NCBI GenBank assembly: GCA_020881915.1
Contig: JAJFPB010000006.1
Span: 1,364,001-1,428,000 of the forward strand
Direction of reading: 5' to 3'
From: Paramyrothecium sp. XJ0827
Taxonomy: Eukaryota; Ascomycota; Sordariomycetes; Hypocreales; Stachybotryaceae
DNA: 64,000 bases
Within the stretch, counting starts at the first letter, position 1. Each line of letters begins with the position of its first letter. Shown piece by piece: positions 1-10,941 of the stretch. Below the pieces are notes generated by a model. It had not been told where the DNA came from, made no database searches, and was given only the letters and a program-made list of their open reading frames with translations. Position numbers and translations under genes: made by a program.

Positions 1-25
1 CCAAAATCATCATTCACACGGCAAG

Positions 26-1867
26 ATGGAAATTAGCAATGTTTACTCTCCTACTTCTCAGACAGCCGCCCTGAAGCAATCGGGTGAAAAGCAGATGGTG
101 TGGTATTGCCCGTGGCAGCTTTTCATCTTTGTACGCGTAGCATTCGTCGGCTTCGTTGCTCTCGTGATTAGTCTCATCAGCTATAGCTGTAGCGTATCTC
201 GGAGAAATGGAGGATTGTTTGATCTGGGAGTCGCTCCGGTTGAATCCTTTTTGTGGACTTCTTTGCCAACCTTGATCGCCGTGGCAATCGGAGGATATCT
301 AACTGCTGCATATCTTGCAGTGCGTCTCGTCGCACCGTTCGCCTGCATAGTCGAAGGTAGCCGTTACCCCCTATTGAAGATCTCTTTCAATGAGCACTTC
401 AGCGTGCTGAAAGCAGTCACACACTCCTCTTCGCGTCTGGCCTTGCTACTTGCCATGCTGTGTGCTGGAGCGTCGCTAGTGCTAACCTCTCTGGGGAGTT
501 CTTTGCTTGCGGAAGAATACATAACTAGAGAATCGGTAATACAGGCGCAGCATGATTCCTGGTTTTCAAGCACCCGAAACCCCCCAGCCAGCAACCTCAG
601 CTCTAAGGAATTAGGCCCGGAGGAAACCGCAAAAGCAATGGATGTTGCCATGATCTTAGGCCTCTTATTCTACCGAAACTCTTCATTTCCGGCTTGGACG
701 TACGAGGATCTTGTGTTCCCTCAGCTGTCTATCCCAGACTTGCCTCATGGTCACTCTTCGAACTTGACGGCTAGATTTCAGGTCCCAGCCCTCCGCCCTG
801 AGTTTGATTGCAAAACTCTTGACAAAGATGAGCTGGACTTGACTCTGGAAGGACCCAAACCGAGCTCTGATGGGCGGCAAGGACTACTGCGGCTCAACGC
901 GACACTGAAAGAAGAGGATGAAAACTTTGGCCTGCCACGTTTCACGCTCCGAGCCTGCGATGACAACCCCGACATACGCTTCAGGTCAACAATCGAAGAT
1001 ACCTCCCGTGGCATCGTGGAGCGTTCTTTCATGTGGGGACAGATTGAGAATGGGAAGGTGACTTACTTCAAATGGATGCTCTGCAAGCTCGCATTCGTTG
1101 AGATCGATGTCGACCTCTCTTTACTACTCCCGGGTCTCGAGATAGATACAACCCATCCTCCTATTCCGATTGAGTCATCCAAGCGCCGGCTGCCTCTTCT
1201 AGAATGGGACAATCTCGTTGAACTTGCGACTTGGTTGTACGTGAAGAACTTTCAGCCTATATTGGATATCGGACGGTTGTCACCATGTGAAAGTGGCACA
1301 TTTGTTGGTGGTGGTCGCGCAGAAATTGCCCTCACCACTTCACCTTGGGGAATCCCTGGACCGTGGTTTTACGACGAGAGCAAACAAGACGCCGCGGAAG
1401 CAGCTTGGAAGAAACTCAGTGGTATTGAAATTGCACAATTGCTTAATTATCATGGGTATCGCAGAAGCTTCGACGGCAATGCTCCCGACACAGCGCCCCC
1501 TCGGCCTCCACCTATAAGAGGCATTCTTATCGACCACCGGGTCAAGAGACTAGTCCAGAGCCCAATAGCCACAGGCATCATCATAGGTGTCTTAGGTCTC
1601 ATTGCTCTCGCAACTCTTGGCAGCCTTTGGGTCGAACGAGGGTTCCAGAGAGTTTTGCCAAAAGATCCACGAAGTATTGCACACATGGCGTCCTTGTGGG
1701 CTGGCTCGAACATATTCTCAGAAATTTCCAAAGTCCAGGAACGGGCTCCTTCATCAGCAGCAGATGATCTTGCGGAACTGTTAAATCACAAAATCTTCAA
1801 GATGACTTGGGCGCCAGTACCAAATGAAGGTAGCGAAAATCAGTACGCTATCCATGTGACAGGATGA
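26..1867 (+). CDS. DUF3433-type multi-pass membrane protein (short form, possibly N-terminally incomplete)
   Basis: A single open frame of 613 aa from an ATG at 26. Hydrophobic segments lie near residues 33-55 and 74-103, a third around 135-160, and a C-terminal one near 510-535. A long Asn/Pro-containing, probably non-cytosolic loop lies between. It resembles the second half of the 1254-aa protein encoded at 40701-44568: both have a W-C-P motif before the first membrane pair, a conserved E-D-L-V-F in the loop, and a C-terminal block after the last membrane segment (LPKDPRSIA here, LPHNPCSIA there). The paralogue carries two such halves, so this copy is either a natural one-repeat form or lacks an upstream exon outside the window. 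The function of the DUF3433 family is not known to me. The ORF is certain; the start and family are likely. Confidence 0.7.
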   Translation: MEISNVYSPTSQTAALKQSGEKQMVWYCPWQLFIFVRVAFVGFVALVISLISYSCSVSRRNGGLFDLGVAPVESFLWTSLPTLIAVAIGGYLTAAYLAVRLVAPFACIVEGSRYPLLKISFNEHFSVLKAVTHSSSRLALLLAMLCAGASLVLTSLGSSLLAEEYITRESVIQAQHDSWFSSTRNPPASNLSSKELGPEETAKAMDVAMILGLLFYRNSSFPAWTYEDLVFPQLSIPDLPHGHSSNLTARFQVPALRPEFDCKTLDKDELDLTLEGPKPSSDGRQGLLRLNATLKEEDENFGLPRFTLRACDDNPDIRFRSTIEDTSRGIVERSFMWGQIENGKVTYFKWMLCKLAFVEIDVDLSLLLPGLEIDTTHPPIPIESSKRRLPLLEWDNLVELATWLYVKNFQPILDIGRLSPCESGTFVGGGRAEIALTTSPWGIPGPWFYDESKQDAAEAAWKKLSGIEIAQLLNYHGYRRSFDGNAPDTAPPRPPPIRGILIDHRVKRLVQSPIATGIIIGVLGLIALATLGSLWVERGFQRVLPKDPRSIAHMASLWAGSNIFSEISKVQERAPSSAADDLAELLNHKIFKMTWAPVPNEGSENQYAIHVTG

Positions 1868-2186
1868 TATGTCATGGCAAATTGATCTTTGGAGATAATC
1901 CATTGGCGATAAATCCTCGGACTGGGCCTGCGATGTTGGACTTCTCACTTGCAGAAACAAATGCTCAACGGCCCAGCCATGGGATGTGCATGTGATTCCA
2001 GGAACCTGCGATTGCGTTGTGCTTTCGAATTCATGATTTCTTCACTTATCAAATAGTAATATGCACCTTTTCACGTACCTCCATAGGAAAAAACGAGTAA
2101 AAAAAAGGTTCTGGCTCAGAATAGCGAGTTTAGAGTAGACTGCGAAAGCGTGGTAGATTGAATTGAGTATAATTATGATCTTCTCG
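1868..2186. other. Intergenic region between convergent genes
   Basis: About 320 bases between the stops of the DUF3433 gene and the minus-strand sugar dehydrogenase. It presumably holds both 3' UTRs. AT-rich tracts are present, but I recognise no gene or repeat. Confidence 0.5.
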
Positions 2187-3784
2187 TTACATGAGAATGA
2201 AGCCCATGGCAGCGCCCACAACCAAAGCAAAACCTGCTCGTCCCGGGCCTGTATTAGGCGACACTCCACTGTCGCCATCGCCGTCACCTCCGCTGTCGCC
2301 ACCTTGACCGTTGCCGCCCCCGTTTGAGGTACTGTTGTTATACTCTAGAACAAAGATCTCACCAGTGCTGTCAGAGCTAAACCACAGGCGCCCTGCTGAA
2401 TCAAAAGCCAAGCCGACAGGACGGAAACATTCATCTGGGCAGTTGGACACATCTGTATTGTAGATGATACGGGTGGCAGCATCCGTCGAATCCTGGCTAG
2501 CTGTTGGGCGCCCATTGTCATTGTTGAAGTCGACGTAGGAGACCTCGTAGCCTGCAGGGTCCTCGCGATTCCCTAGCATGATTTAGTCATTTATCCAGCA
2601 TACGGAACGTAAAAGTCGACTTACAGCTCCCGTGGAACGAAATGTAGGCTCTGGTACCATTGTCGTTGAACTTGATGTCAAGAGGCGCTGTATGCGCCAC
2701 GAATGGAAGGACAGCAGGAACATGATCAGAGTTGCACTGCTCATCACTTGGCATTGTCACATTGCGTTGGCTCTGACTCTCCCAATCGGCAGGGAACGAA
2801 TCGCCAATGTTGAGGTCACCTCGATTCGGGAAGTTCTCGGTGGACCAGATTGTGTAACATAGCGGGTAACCGTAGTTACCGCCTTGATCCTCTTCGCTAC
2901 CATTGAGGTAGCCGTGGAAGTTCAGCTCCTCGGCAGGATTGTCGTTGTGAATATCCTCGCCCTGGCGGGACAGGTTGTCGACGGAGTTTTCCACGGAATA
3001 GATGCCGCCTGTCCCGGGGTGCTCATCTATGCCAACGGAATTTCGCAGGCCCCAGCCCAGGACATCACCATCAGTGTAATCATAGGGATCATCATTTTCG
3101 CCGAGAGCAGTGATGTTGAAGGAGCGGATTTGTGAAATGCCGGTAGTGATGTCGAGGGCTTCCACATCCTGGTTGGAGCCGCTGCCAAGAGAGACAAGTA
3201 GTACGTCGGGGTTTCTGCGAGAGAGCATGAGTGTGCGAGTAGTGTGGCCACGGTTTCCCATGTTGCCAACGAGGGTCCGACGGGAGTCGGTGTTCAGACT
3301 GGGCCCTGACGGATCGTAAGGCCACGAGTAGACGTCGCTTTGAGTGGAAGCATATAGTGTGCGACCATCCTCGGAGAGGGCGATTCCATGGTTGAGCTAA
3401 GGTTCGACGTCAGCCAAACCGCCCAATGCTAAGGCTCAATGAACTTACCCCATCATCTTCAATCAATGTTGTTTGTCTGCTCACCCTCAGGCATGTTTGC
3501 CCTTGATCCTCGAACTCGAGGTGCACAATACCCGTGCCCCGTTCCACGACGAGCAGTGCGCCCTCGGTGTCGAAAAGGATGCCTCGAGGATCGGACAAAT
3601 CAGAAGCGACGAGGCGGTACGACCAGCCATCCGCAGCGACGGGAGCGGGATAAGATGTCTCAAGGTTATTTATATCGCACTGGCTGGAACCTTGAGCAGC
3701 CACCCCCGACAGCACGAGCCCAAAGGCTACGAGTGTGGAGATTGGGGCTAATGCGGAGGAACGTAAGCGTGGGGTCGGAGCCAT
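2187..3784 (-). CDS. Secreted, GPI-anchored PQQ-dependent sugar (sorbosone/pyranose) dehydrogenase, AA12-like
   Basis: Three exons on the minus strand (3784-3449, 3396-2625, 2572-2187), with introns of 52 nt each carrying GTAAGT donors, give 497 aa. A signal peptide covers about residues 1-30 and ends near GVAAQ. The body is a quinoprotein glucose/sorbosone-dehydrogenase-type beta-propeller. It includes the conserved stretches GLRNSVGIDEHPGTG, GEDIHNDNPAEELNFHG and FHGSWNREDPAGYEV; the last is rebuilt exactly across intron 2, which supports the splice call. The C-terminus is a Gly/Asp/Ser-rich linker, then a hydrophobic tail ending FILM without a cytoplasmic segment, which is typical of a GPI-attachment signal. 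The family oxidises sugars outside the cell using PQQ. Its exact substrate cannot be read from sequence. Confidence 0.85.
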
Positions 3785-4618
3785 TGCGGAATGGCTGATG
3801 CTTCAAAATAAGGTTAAATGCAGAGGACGAGTTGCGCAGAAGAGAAACACGCTTGATTATGGCAACTGGTGAGACGAAGAGCCCTGTGAGACCAGATGAA
3901 GGACAAGGTGCGACATCCCAATGTCTCTCTGGACTGAGGGGTTCTTGCCGCTGTGACCGTATAAACAAAGTCGTCGTCATTCCCTAAGCGATGTCACGTG
4001 CGTGGCTGATCGTGAAACATAGCCACCATCACCGTTCGGTGTAGTTGCGATGTCTGAGTCAAGCAATTGTGAGGGTATAGTTCCGAAGGGACCAAGAGGA
4101 TCGAAGGAAAACAGCTCGGATTATCGAAGTAGACCTTTGACTGAACTAGATGATAATTACCCTTCAGCAATGATTTCAATAAATGAATTGATCTTGTTGG
4201 AAACGACCTGTTGACCCCATGTTCATCTACAGCGGATACGCTCAGGCGCGTCTTGGCACCTTGGCGTTGATCGGGAATACGGAACTCTGCCGCGACTGTG
4301 CCCGGTGACATCATTTTCTACGCTTCCCAGAAGCTCGTCTTGTTCACTCAACATAGATGATTCAAGTAGAAAACATGGCTCTGAATGCCGGCTTTCTGGC
4401 TCTGCACCAGCCGCTGGTCGCCTTGACGGACATATGGCCTACATACCCTGAATTCCTGCCGACACAAAGCTGTGTATGATCGAGGCGTCAAGCTCAGTAA
4501 AGATATGAAAATATCATCTTAATAACGTACTTCGATCGGGGCTTTTTCACAGAATAGAGATTATTGTTATTATTATAATTATTGTTTATATTATTTTTCT
4601 TTTCTTTTTGAAGCTCAA
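3785..4618. other. Intergenic region with an AT-rich microsatellite
   Basis: About 830 bases upstream of the sugar dehydrogenase and downstream of the 2EXR gene. The far end (about 4557-4612) is a degenerate (TTA)n/(T)n low-complexity tract. Short minus-strand frames around 3994-4314 have no recognisable domain. I see no gene. Confidence 0.5.
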
Positions 4619-5383
4619 TCATGGGTACGGTTCATAAACCTTCATAAGCCTGTCGTAGATACCCCAAAAGTAAACACCAACAACCCAGCCATGGCGACGC
4701 ATCGCCAAAATCGCGGATGCAACTGGCTCTGCGTCAGGGTCCCGCTCGTAGATTCTCACTGTGACCTTCTTGAAAGTTGGTATTTGCCTAAGGCTTGCGT
4801 CTATCGCTTCAATGCTCGCCTCTATATCTTCCACCGTGAGCGGCCCTTTCAGCATCTTCGCCAAAGCGTTGCGCGTGACGTCAATTGTGATCGTTATTGA
4901 TGTCAAACTGCCACAGTTTGCGACTATGAGGCCGCACAGCGGTTTCGACAAGCCTGCCAGATTTGTATCTGGAGGATTGCTCGAGTGCCCAAGAAGTCTG
5001 GAAGTGCTGGCATGATCCAGGCCGGGGTAACGGGTCTCGATACTCCGGAGTAACGCGGCGTTAGGGGCTCCAATAGCCTGAAGAAAATTTGGAAAGCTGG
5101 TGTCACCGAAAAAGCGGAATGAGTTTCGCGAGTAGAGCACTAGAATGGATTCGTCGCGTATTTGTCTGTTTGAGGCAATAATCGCAACGGCGAGACCGAG
5201 CTCTTCACGATCCGATGACCGATACCCACGAACCGCTGTGTCCCGCTCGGGATGGGACTGGTAGTCATTAAGTATGACTATGGGCTCGTGGAGGACAAGG
5301 AGCTTCGCAAAAATTATGTCTCGCAATTCCCTTGGGATTGCCAATAGGGGCACCTGCCCTGGGACCAGGTTCGGGTGCGCCAT
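4619..5383 (-). CDS. 2EXR-domain (F-box-like) protein
   Basis: An intronless 254-aa frame. The longer frame begins with TTG at 5413, so I place the start at the first ATG, 5383. Near residues 10-30 it has LLAIPRELRDIIFAKLL, the hydrophobic N-terminal helix typical of fungal 2EXR/F-box-like proteins (L-P-x-E-L-R-x-x-I). A second family-like stretch is ASNRQIRDESILVLYSRNSF, a match to the usual 'C-R-Q-I-R-x-E' segment. The rest has no further domain that I recognise. Proteins of this type are abundant in filamentous ascomycetes and mostly uncharacterised. Two more 2EXR genes lie in the window (15822-16682 and 38131-39111). Confidence 0.75.
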   Translation of the reverse strand: MAHPNLVPGQVPLLAIPRELRDIIFAKLLVLHEPIVILNDYQSHPERDTAVRGYRSSDREELGLAVAIIASNRQIRDESILVLYSRNSFRFFGDTSFPNFLQAIGAPNAALLRSIETRYPGLDHASTSRLLGHSSNPPDTNLAGLSKPLCGLIVANCGSLTSITITIDVTRNALAKMLKGPLTVEDIEASIEAIDASLRQIPTFKKVTVRIYERDPDAEPVASAILAMRRHGWVVGVYFWGIYDRLMKVYEPYP

Positions 5384-5476
5384 CTGGATGCGCCGTGGAC
5401 GAAAGAGGGACAAATCACGGGAATGCTAGGGGCAGAAATATAGGCGATCCGGCTCCTTGTTTGGGGGTTGTTGGCT

Positions 5477-5483
5477 CTTTATA
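5477..5483 (-). promoter_or_regulatory. Probable TATA box of the 2EXR gene
   Basis: TATAAAG on the minus strand, about 95 bases upstream of the ATG at 5383. Inferred from position and consensus only. Confidence 0.4.
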
Positions 5484-6034
5484 GCACGGGTCTTCGCAAA
5501 GGGCCTGCCAAGGCAAGTTAGCGCCAACGTCAGGATTCAGGGTTGGTTGATTGGCTCATGGGCGAGCATTACTCGTTGACTCCTGCCTCAGAGTTAAAGC
5601 GGACGTAAAGATAAATCTACCACTGGCTGGCGAGTCCATAAATGCGGATATTCCGTCTTGATACTACCAGGACCTGGAGCAACCAGCCGCCCGAATGATG
5701 GCCGGGAGAGTGTGTTCGACGCAGTCGAGCCATATCAACTCATAGCCATCTCATCAGGGAAACCTGTCTTTCAGCCCTGATTTTACAGTCTACGACAAGA
5801 CGTTCCTTTCAAATATGTCAAAGAAGAATAGAACAGTTAGTAAGGCTCCTCCTCAATTGGATAGGTCGAAATCACGATCCACACCGCCTCGCGTGTGAGA
5901 TAGCGAATTACATCCACCGCAGACAAGCTCTACTTTGGGCATAGTGACTTATTAAATGATATGGAGATATCCTTTGTGACTCAAGATATATGAGAGTTAA
6001 CGGAACACTGAAACTCGAAGAGTGCATGCGGCCC
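5484..6034. other. Intergenic region
   Basis: Lies between two minus-strand genes and contains the promoter of the 2EXR gene and the 3' flank of the next gene. Nothing else is recognised. Confidence 0.4.
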
Positions 6035-7217
6035 TTAAAAATCGGCGTTCCAGTCTGCACTTGAAACAGGGCCCACCTCTGGGACGGAATCTGGATTCTC
6101 CATCCATTGCTCAATGAGCTCCTCCCGATCCTTCCCCCAGTTGTAGAGGTCAAAGCTGCTTTCATATCGCTCATTTATAGCGGAAGTCTCCTCATAGACC
6201 TGTTCCGAAGCTTGAGCCCAGGCTTCTGTATCAAATGAATGCGGCCAGCCGTATTTTTTCAACGCTTTCCGAATAATCTGTCCTTCAATTGTCTGTTTGG
6301 GATGTTAGTGTTATTCCGTGTGAGAAATTCTCAGCGGGTACTCAGTGATACATTGTAGGCCATGAGTTCCATGCCGCCGCCTGTGGAGCAAGGAAGGATC
6401 TTCAGGTCAACGAGGTCTTGTATGTGCCTTTTGAGGACGAATGGTGCATGATAGGCCGGCCAGTTTCGATAGTGATTGAGGTCTTCTGGTCGCTCCCACA
6501 CAAAATTGGTTGGGACGCCAAAGCCCTTGGTGTGTGGTTCAGGAATGCGATCAATGACACGGAACGCATCTCAGAGTATGTTTAGTCATGACAATCAATG
6601 GGCGCCCGCCTTCAATCAAGAGACGACTCACTATACTTGAGGTCCAAAATCCAAGTCATGCCCTCGCCGTCGGCCGGCAGCGTGAGCGGAACATCATTGG
6701 GGAACAAGTAGCTGACCCCTGGGTTGTTCTGAATTTCGGGGTCTGTCGAAAGTTCCCTCATGCCGTGCGGATCACGACTTTGGCGAATATGATACTCGTT
6801 AAGATAATTTAAAGTTATGGCTTCAAGAAAGAAGATGGTTTCTTCCTGTGGGGACGTATTTGAATATGGCAATCGCTCGATCAAAGAGATCGCCTGAGGG
6901 CTCATGGCAAATTCACCCTGGAGGCGCGTTTTGTCGAGGCTTGCATGCCTACCCGTGTTCGTGGGTGGAAAGACTACATCCTCACGCTTGACGTAATCAA
7001 GTTTGAAATAAATATCGTAGATTTGGCTCCAAAGAGTCACAAACTCATCCTCATTAAAAGCCATATTGGATCCGGGCTCAGCATCGGCAGTAATCAACGG
7101 CGCCAGGTAGGGATCCGGGCACCACGGGCGTTGAAAGACCCACGATTCGCTGGCCGCTGGCTGTTGTTTAGGCGCATCATACTGGAAAGCCCAACCTCCT
7201 GGGCTTGGAAAATCCAT
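6035..7217 (-). CDS. Hypothetical fungal protein, 353 aa
   Basis: Three exons (7217-6632, 6569-6352, 6292-6035). The introns are bounded by GTGAGT...GAG and GTATCA...CAG and keep the frame, giving 353 aa. The start is the ATG at 7217. I do not recognise the family. Visible features are a Trp/Pro-rich N-terminus, no signal peptide, no membrane segment, no strong low complexity, and a Trp/Glu-rich acidic C-terminus ending in DWNADF. The protein looks soluble. The third exon's frame is opened by a 59-nt intron; without it the C-terminal 85 residues would be lost. Its neighbours, a 2EXR gene and an AAA ATPase, give no functional hint. Confidence 0.65.
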
Positions 7218-7611
7218 TTCGAGAAAGAGTGATATGGTGTGTCGACTGAGCTTGAGCTAGAATTAAAAAGCGACCCCTTTAATAAGGGGGATCAAAGTAG
7301 CCTACTTGGCCCTTGGCGCTTACTTTGATTGGCGGATCTTGGAACAATTGGCAAGGTAGAGAGAGCGTAATTTGAGGAGAAGGATGTCGAGATAAGTAGT
7401 AATGATAACGATGTTTCTCCCTTTCAGGCCCATGATACTCTATCCCAGTTTCCTGTTAGATCTATGAAAAGCTATCGCAGAAAAGAAAATTTAGAGAAAA
7501 AGAATTGAACATTGCGCAAGAAAGTACAAGAACAACTCCTGGTCTAAGAATGGCACATAGTACTACCTAGGACACTCAAGAATCTACCGCATTGACACCC
7601 TCTTAAAAACT
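7218..7611. other. Intergenic region
   Basis: About 390 bases between two minus-strand genes. AT-rich, no feature recognised. Confidence 0.4.
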
Positions 7612-10561
7612 CTAGAAAGGGGACTCTTTATGGCGACCATTTGAGTTCTTGTATGACAGTCTCAACCCACTCTCGCGTTTCACGTCATCATCCGTCAAAC
7701 CGTCTCTGAGGTCATGGAGATACTTGCCGAACTTGCCATTGACACGAAGGACGTGGCTCAGATGCGAGTATCCCAGAGGCTTGTCCTTAAACTGAGCAAG
7801 CTGCCTTGCCGTCGTGATTGCGTTTCTGATCTCGCGCCCATTCATATTCACCTTGCTCAGGTCGTCAATGTGGTCCATGATATCTTCGTAGTCGATGGTC
7901 GAGTCGAGCGACTTGACGCGGTTGATGAAGTTCCGCCATATCTTCCGCCGTTGGCTGATCCCCAGGTTCTCGTAATGCAGCGATAGCTGAATGCGGGACT
8001 TGAAGGCTTCGTCGAATGTTCCCACGCGATTGGATGTTAGGATGAGAATGCCGTCATGGTACTCCAGCTCTCGAAGGAAGACCGAGACCAGAGCGTTCCG
8101 GTTTAGATCCTTCATATCTCTTTCCTCGAGAAATACGTCTGCTTCGTCCAGAAGCACCACTGTTCTGGGTCAGCTGCCGAACTACTTTCACCTTGAGGTG
8201 AACTTACCGCAGTCCCAGATCTTTCCCAGGTAAAATGAAGATTGTAGTTTCTTCTCCACCGTTTCCGCAGTCGTCCCGATATCACCGCATGTTACTCGCA
8301 ACAATGGCTTTTCTGCAAATTCTGCCACACCCTCAGCGGTGAAAGTCTTGCCGGTCCCCGGCCCGCCATGCAGGAGGACGATTAGGCCATTGCCTTTGCC
8401 AGCAATGAGGTCGGTGGACTGCGCGGCTGCAAGTTGCTTCATTACCAGCGCTTGCACAAGCTCTTTGGTCTCGTCATCCACGACAAGGTCGGCGAACGCT
8501 TGCTTATTCCAAGTGATGTCCGACATGTGATCGACATACAAGTCCACTTAGGGATATCAGCATCAATCAAACACTGGAAGAGAAATCTCCTTACCCCACA
8601 TCTTTCGCAAGAGATTAAAGCCTGGTATTTGAGGTGGAAATACGAGGAGGCTATCTCCTCCCGGGGGCTCGTCATTTCTCATTTCCTTGTAAGATAGGCT
8701 TGACTGTAGCCGCCATTTACTCATGGTGGACCTTGGATGTAGCTTTTTATAGGTCTCAACGTCCACCATATGTCTGTCGGCTACCTTTAGGATCTTTAGT
8801 CAGAATCATGCCCATTGGAGAAAAAATGAAGGCAGCTCACCTTGCTCAGGTCTCCATCCTCAGAGTGCTGGTAGCTGATAAATCTACCGAAGCGGAGTGT
8901 CCAGAACATTCTCCCCCTCTTTTCCAAAAGGTCTCGGACGTCGGGGGATGCGTACTGGAGCGGAATAATTCCTAGCTTATTTATTGGGAGTATCTCACGA
9001 GAGTAGCTGGCTTGTATTCCAACTTCGAGCTCAGTTCGTCGCGATTCAAAGTTGCCGTCAAAGGCCCATGACCAAACTGGCACCGTCCAACCATACCATT
9101 GATTAATCTCTTCTTGCTTTTGAGGGTCCCATCCTTTTGTCGGGGCTCCTTTTCGTGCATTCCACCTGTCGAATCTGTAGTCATCTCGACGGTCCTGCTG
9201 AGACTGCCCACTTTCATGGGCCCAATCTAATGCGATGTACGCTTTAGTGGCTGGTCCTTCCCTCTTGACAAGGACATCGCCTGGTCGAATGAGGTACCCG
9301 TACAGGTCATTAGAGACGCGTCCCTTCTTCGCAAGGGCCTTGGCTGAGTCGTGCTCGAAACCATGGCTTTCCTTGATGCATTGATCTAGTTTCGTTAAAA
9401 GCCGCCTGCTCACGGCGTCCAAGTCAGGCAGGATTTGCTCAAGATACGGCGCACTGTGAAACATGAAGAGATAGGGCGCATTGATATTTTTCCGAGGGTT
9501 GAATTGAGGAAAGAGCTGTCGAAACCGGGGCACCCGGTCAACAAACTCTTCGATGGCTTCAATCATGGATTCGGATATGAGCGAGAGATACTGCGACTGT
9601 GGCTCAGGCTTGCGATACGCTCCATCTTTTCTTTCAATTTTGGAACGATCTAACGGTGGCCGCCGATCATACGTCTTGATTATGGCAAACGCAATGTCTG
9701 GATGCTGATCCAAGTAGTCATCGAGACTCCGTATCGCGTTTCTGCAACTCAGGATAGGAATGCTGCCGTCGCCTGGTTCCCAGTGAGGCTCATTGAGGTA
9801 GTATGTCGGTTCAATGTGATAGAACGTCTTGTAGATGGTTGCAGGTTGGGCGGGTCGTGCAGGGACCTTGCGGTCATCTTGTCGTTGACGTAGCTCCTCA
9901 TTCTCGCGCCTGAGCTTTTCAATTTCTTCTCTCAGTGTAAATCCGTCGTCTGTTGACTGGATACTGCGTTTTGGATGGACTACCAATGCGTCTTCACCCG
10001 TAGTTGATGACTCGTTCCCAGAGGAGTCTTCCGAAGCCTCACTTCGGACTGTTGCCCCCGTGGGTTGTTTGCCATCTTTCCAATATTCGACATCTGCGGC
10101 CTCCGATCCTGAATCGTCGGCCACGGTCGCATGTCTTCGTGAAGACGGCAATGATTCCGCTTCTGGCATTGTGATGTGACCACGACGTGGAGACCTCACA
10201 TGGTGCACCACTCGGTTAGGTGGACGAAAAGGACTTCGAATCTGTCTGTAGCCAATTTTTCCTGATTGACCGCTATGATCAGACTCCGATGGGCTTCCGG
10301 AGTAGTATTCAGAGCCCGAATTGCGACGAACATATGACCTGCGAGCTGGAGGCGGAGATGGTGCCTAGGATCAAATCACAATCACTACCTGCGACCGGTT
10401 GTCGTTTCGTGGACTGGGTCGTTTTGAATACTTACCTCTCCGACACTGGCAAGCCGCTCATCGTCAGGGTCGATCATGTTGAGATGATCGATGTCTGAAT
10501 TCCTACCAGACGTCTCATCGCGAGATATGGCAAGGCTCCCTTGAAAACCCGACGAAGCCAT
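7612..10561 (-). CDS. AAA+ ATPase with DUF7025-type N-terminal region
   Basis: Five exons: 10561-10436, 10364-8841, 8784-8595, 8546-8208, 8159-7612, giving 908 aa. The first exon is easily missed because the long frame stays open to 10364 without an ATG. A consistent GTAAGT...CCTAG intron (10365-10435) links it to an ATG at 10561 (MASSGFQG). The N-terminus is disordered, Ser/Arg-rich and acidic, and is followed by a short coiled coil (LREEIEKLRRENEELRQRQ). Next comes a roughly 300-residue region of the type paired with AAA domains in fungi (DUF7025). The C-terminal third is the ATPase: Walker A GGPGTGKT, Walker B VVLLDEADVFLEER, and a sensor-1-like ILTSNR. The family is a single-ring AAA type with no assigned substrate. 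The intron at 8160-8207 splits the Walker B strand and is supported by restoration of C-V-V-L-L-D-E. Confidence 0.85.
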
Positions 10562-10941
10562 ATGGTACTTGCCCTTCTGTTTCCCGATGGCTGAATGAGC
10601 CAATCATGTGCTAGGTGATGTACCAACGACAAAAAAACGCGCTTCGGGATTGCAAACAGGCTTGAAGTGCACAACCGTCCACATGATTTCGCGGGATGGA
10701 GCGGGGTCTGAGGGATTCAAAGGGGCAATGCTTACTTCGATATGAGGCGAGCCGTGACCCGCGTTTAGCCAATGATTTTTCTATGCAGCCTGCCGTGTTT
10801 TCAGCCCACTTTCAGCCCCTTTCTCAGGCATGACCTTAGGCAGCAACCAATCTTAGAGTCTCGTGCATGTCGTTAGCCTTTCATCTTACGGGCCTCAATG
10901 GGAACCAAAGTTATGCCTTGCCCCTTCTCTAATCTGCCAGG
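10562..10941. other. Divergent promoter region between the AAA ATPase and the DUF7708 gene
   Basis: About 380 bases separate the two ATGs. No repeat or clear TATA box is seen. Confidence 0.4.

Noticed and set aside
2042..2302. Minus-strand 86-codon frame at the end of the sugar dehydrogenase
   Set aside because: Overlaps the GPI-signal exon in another frame and has no coding features.
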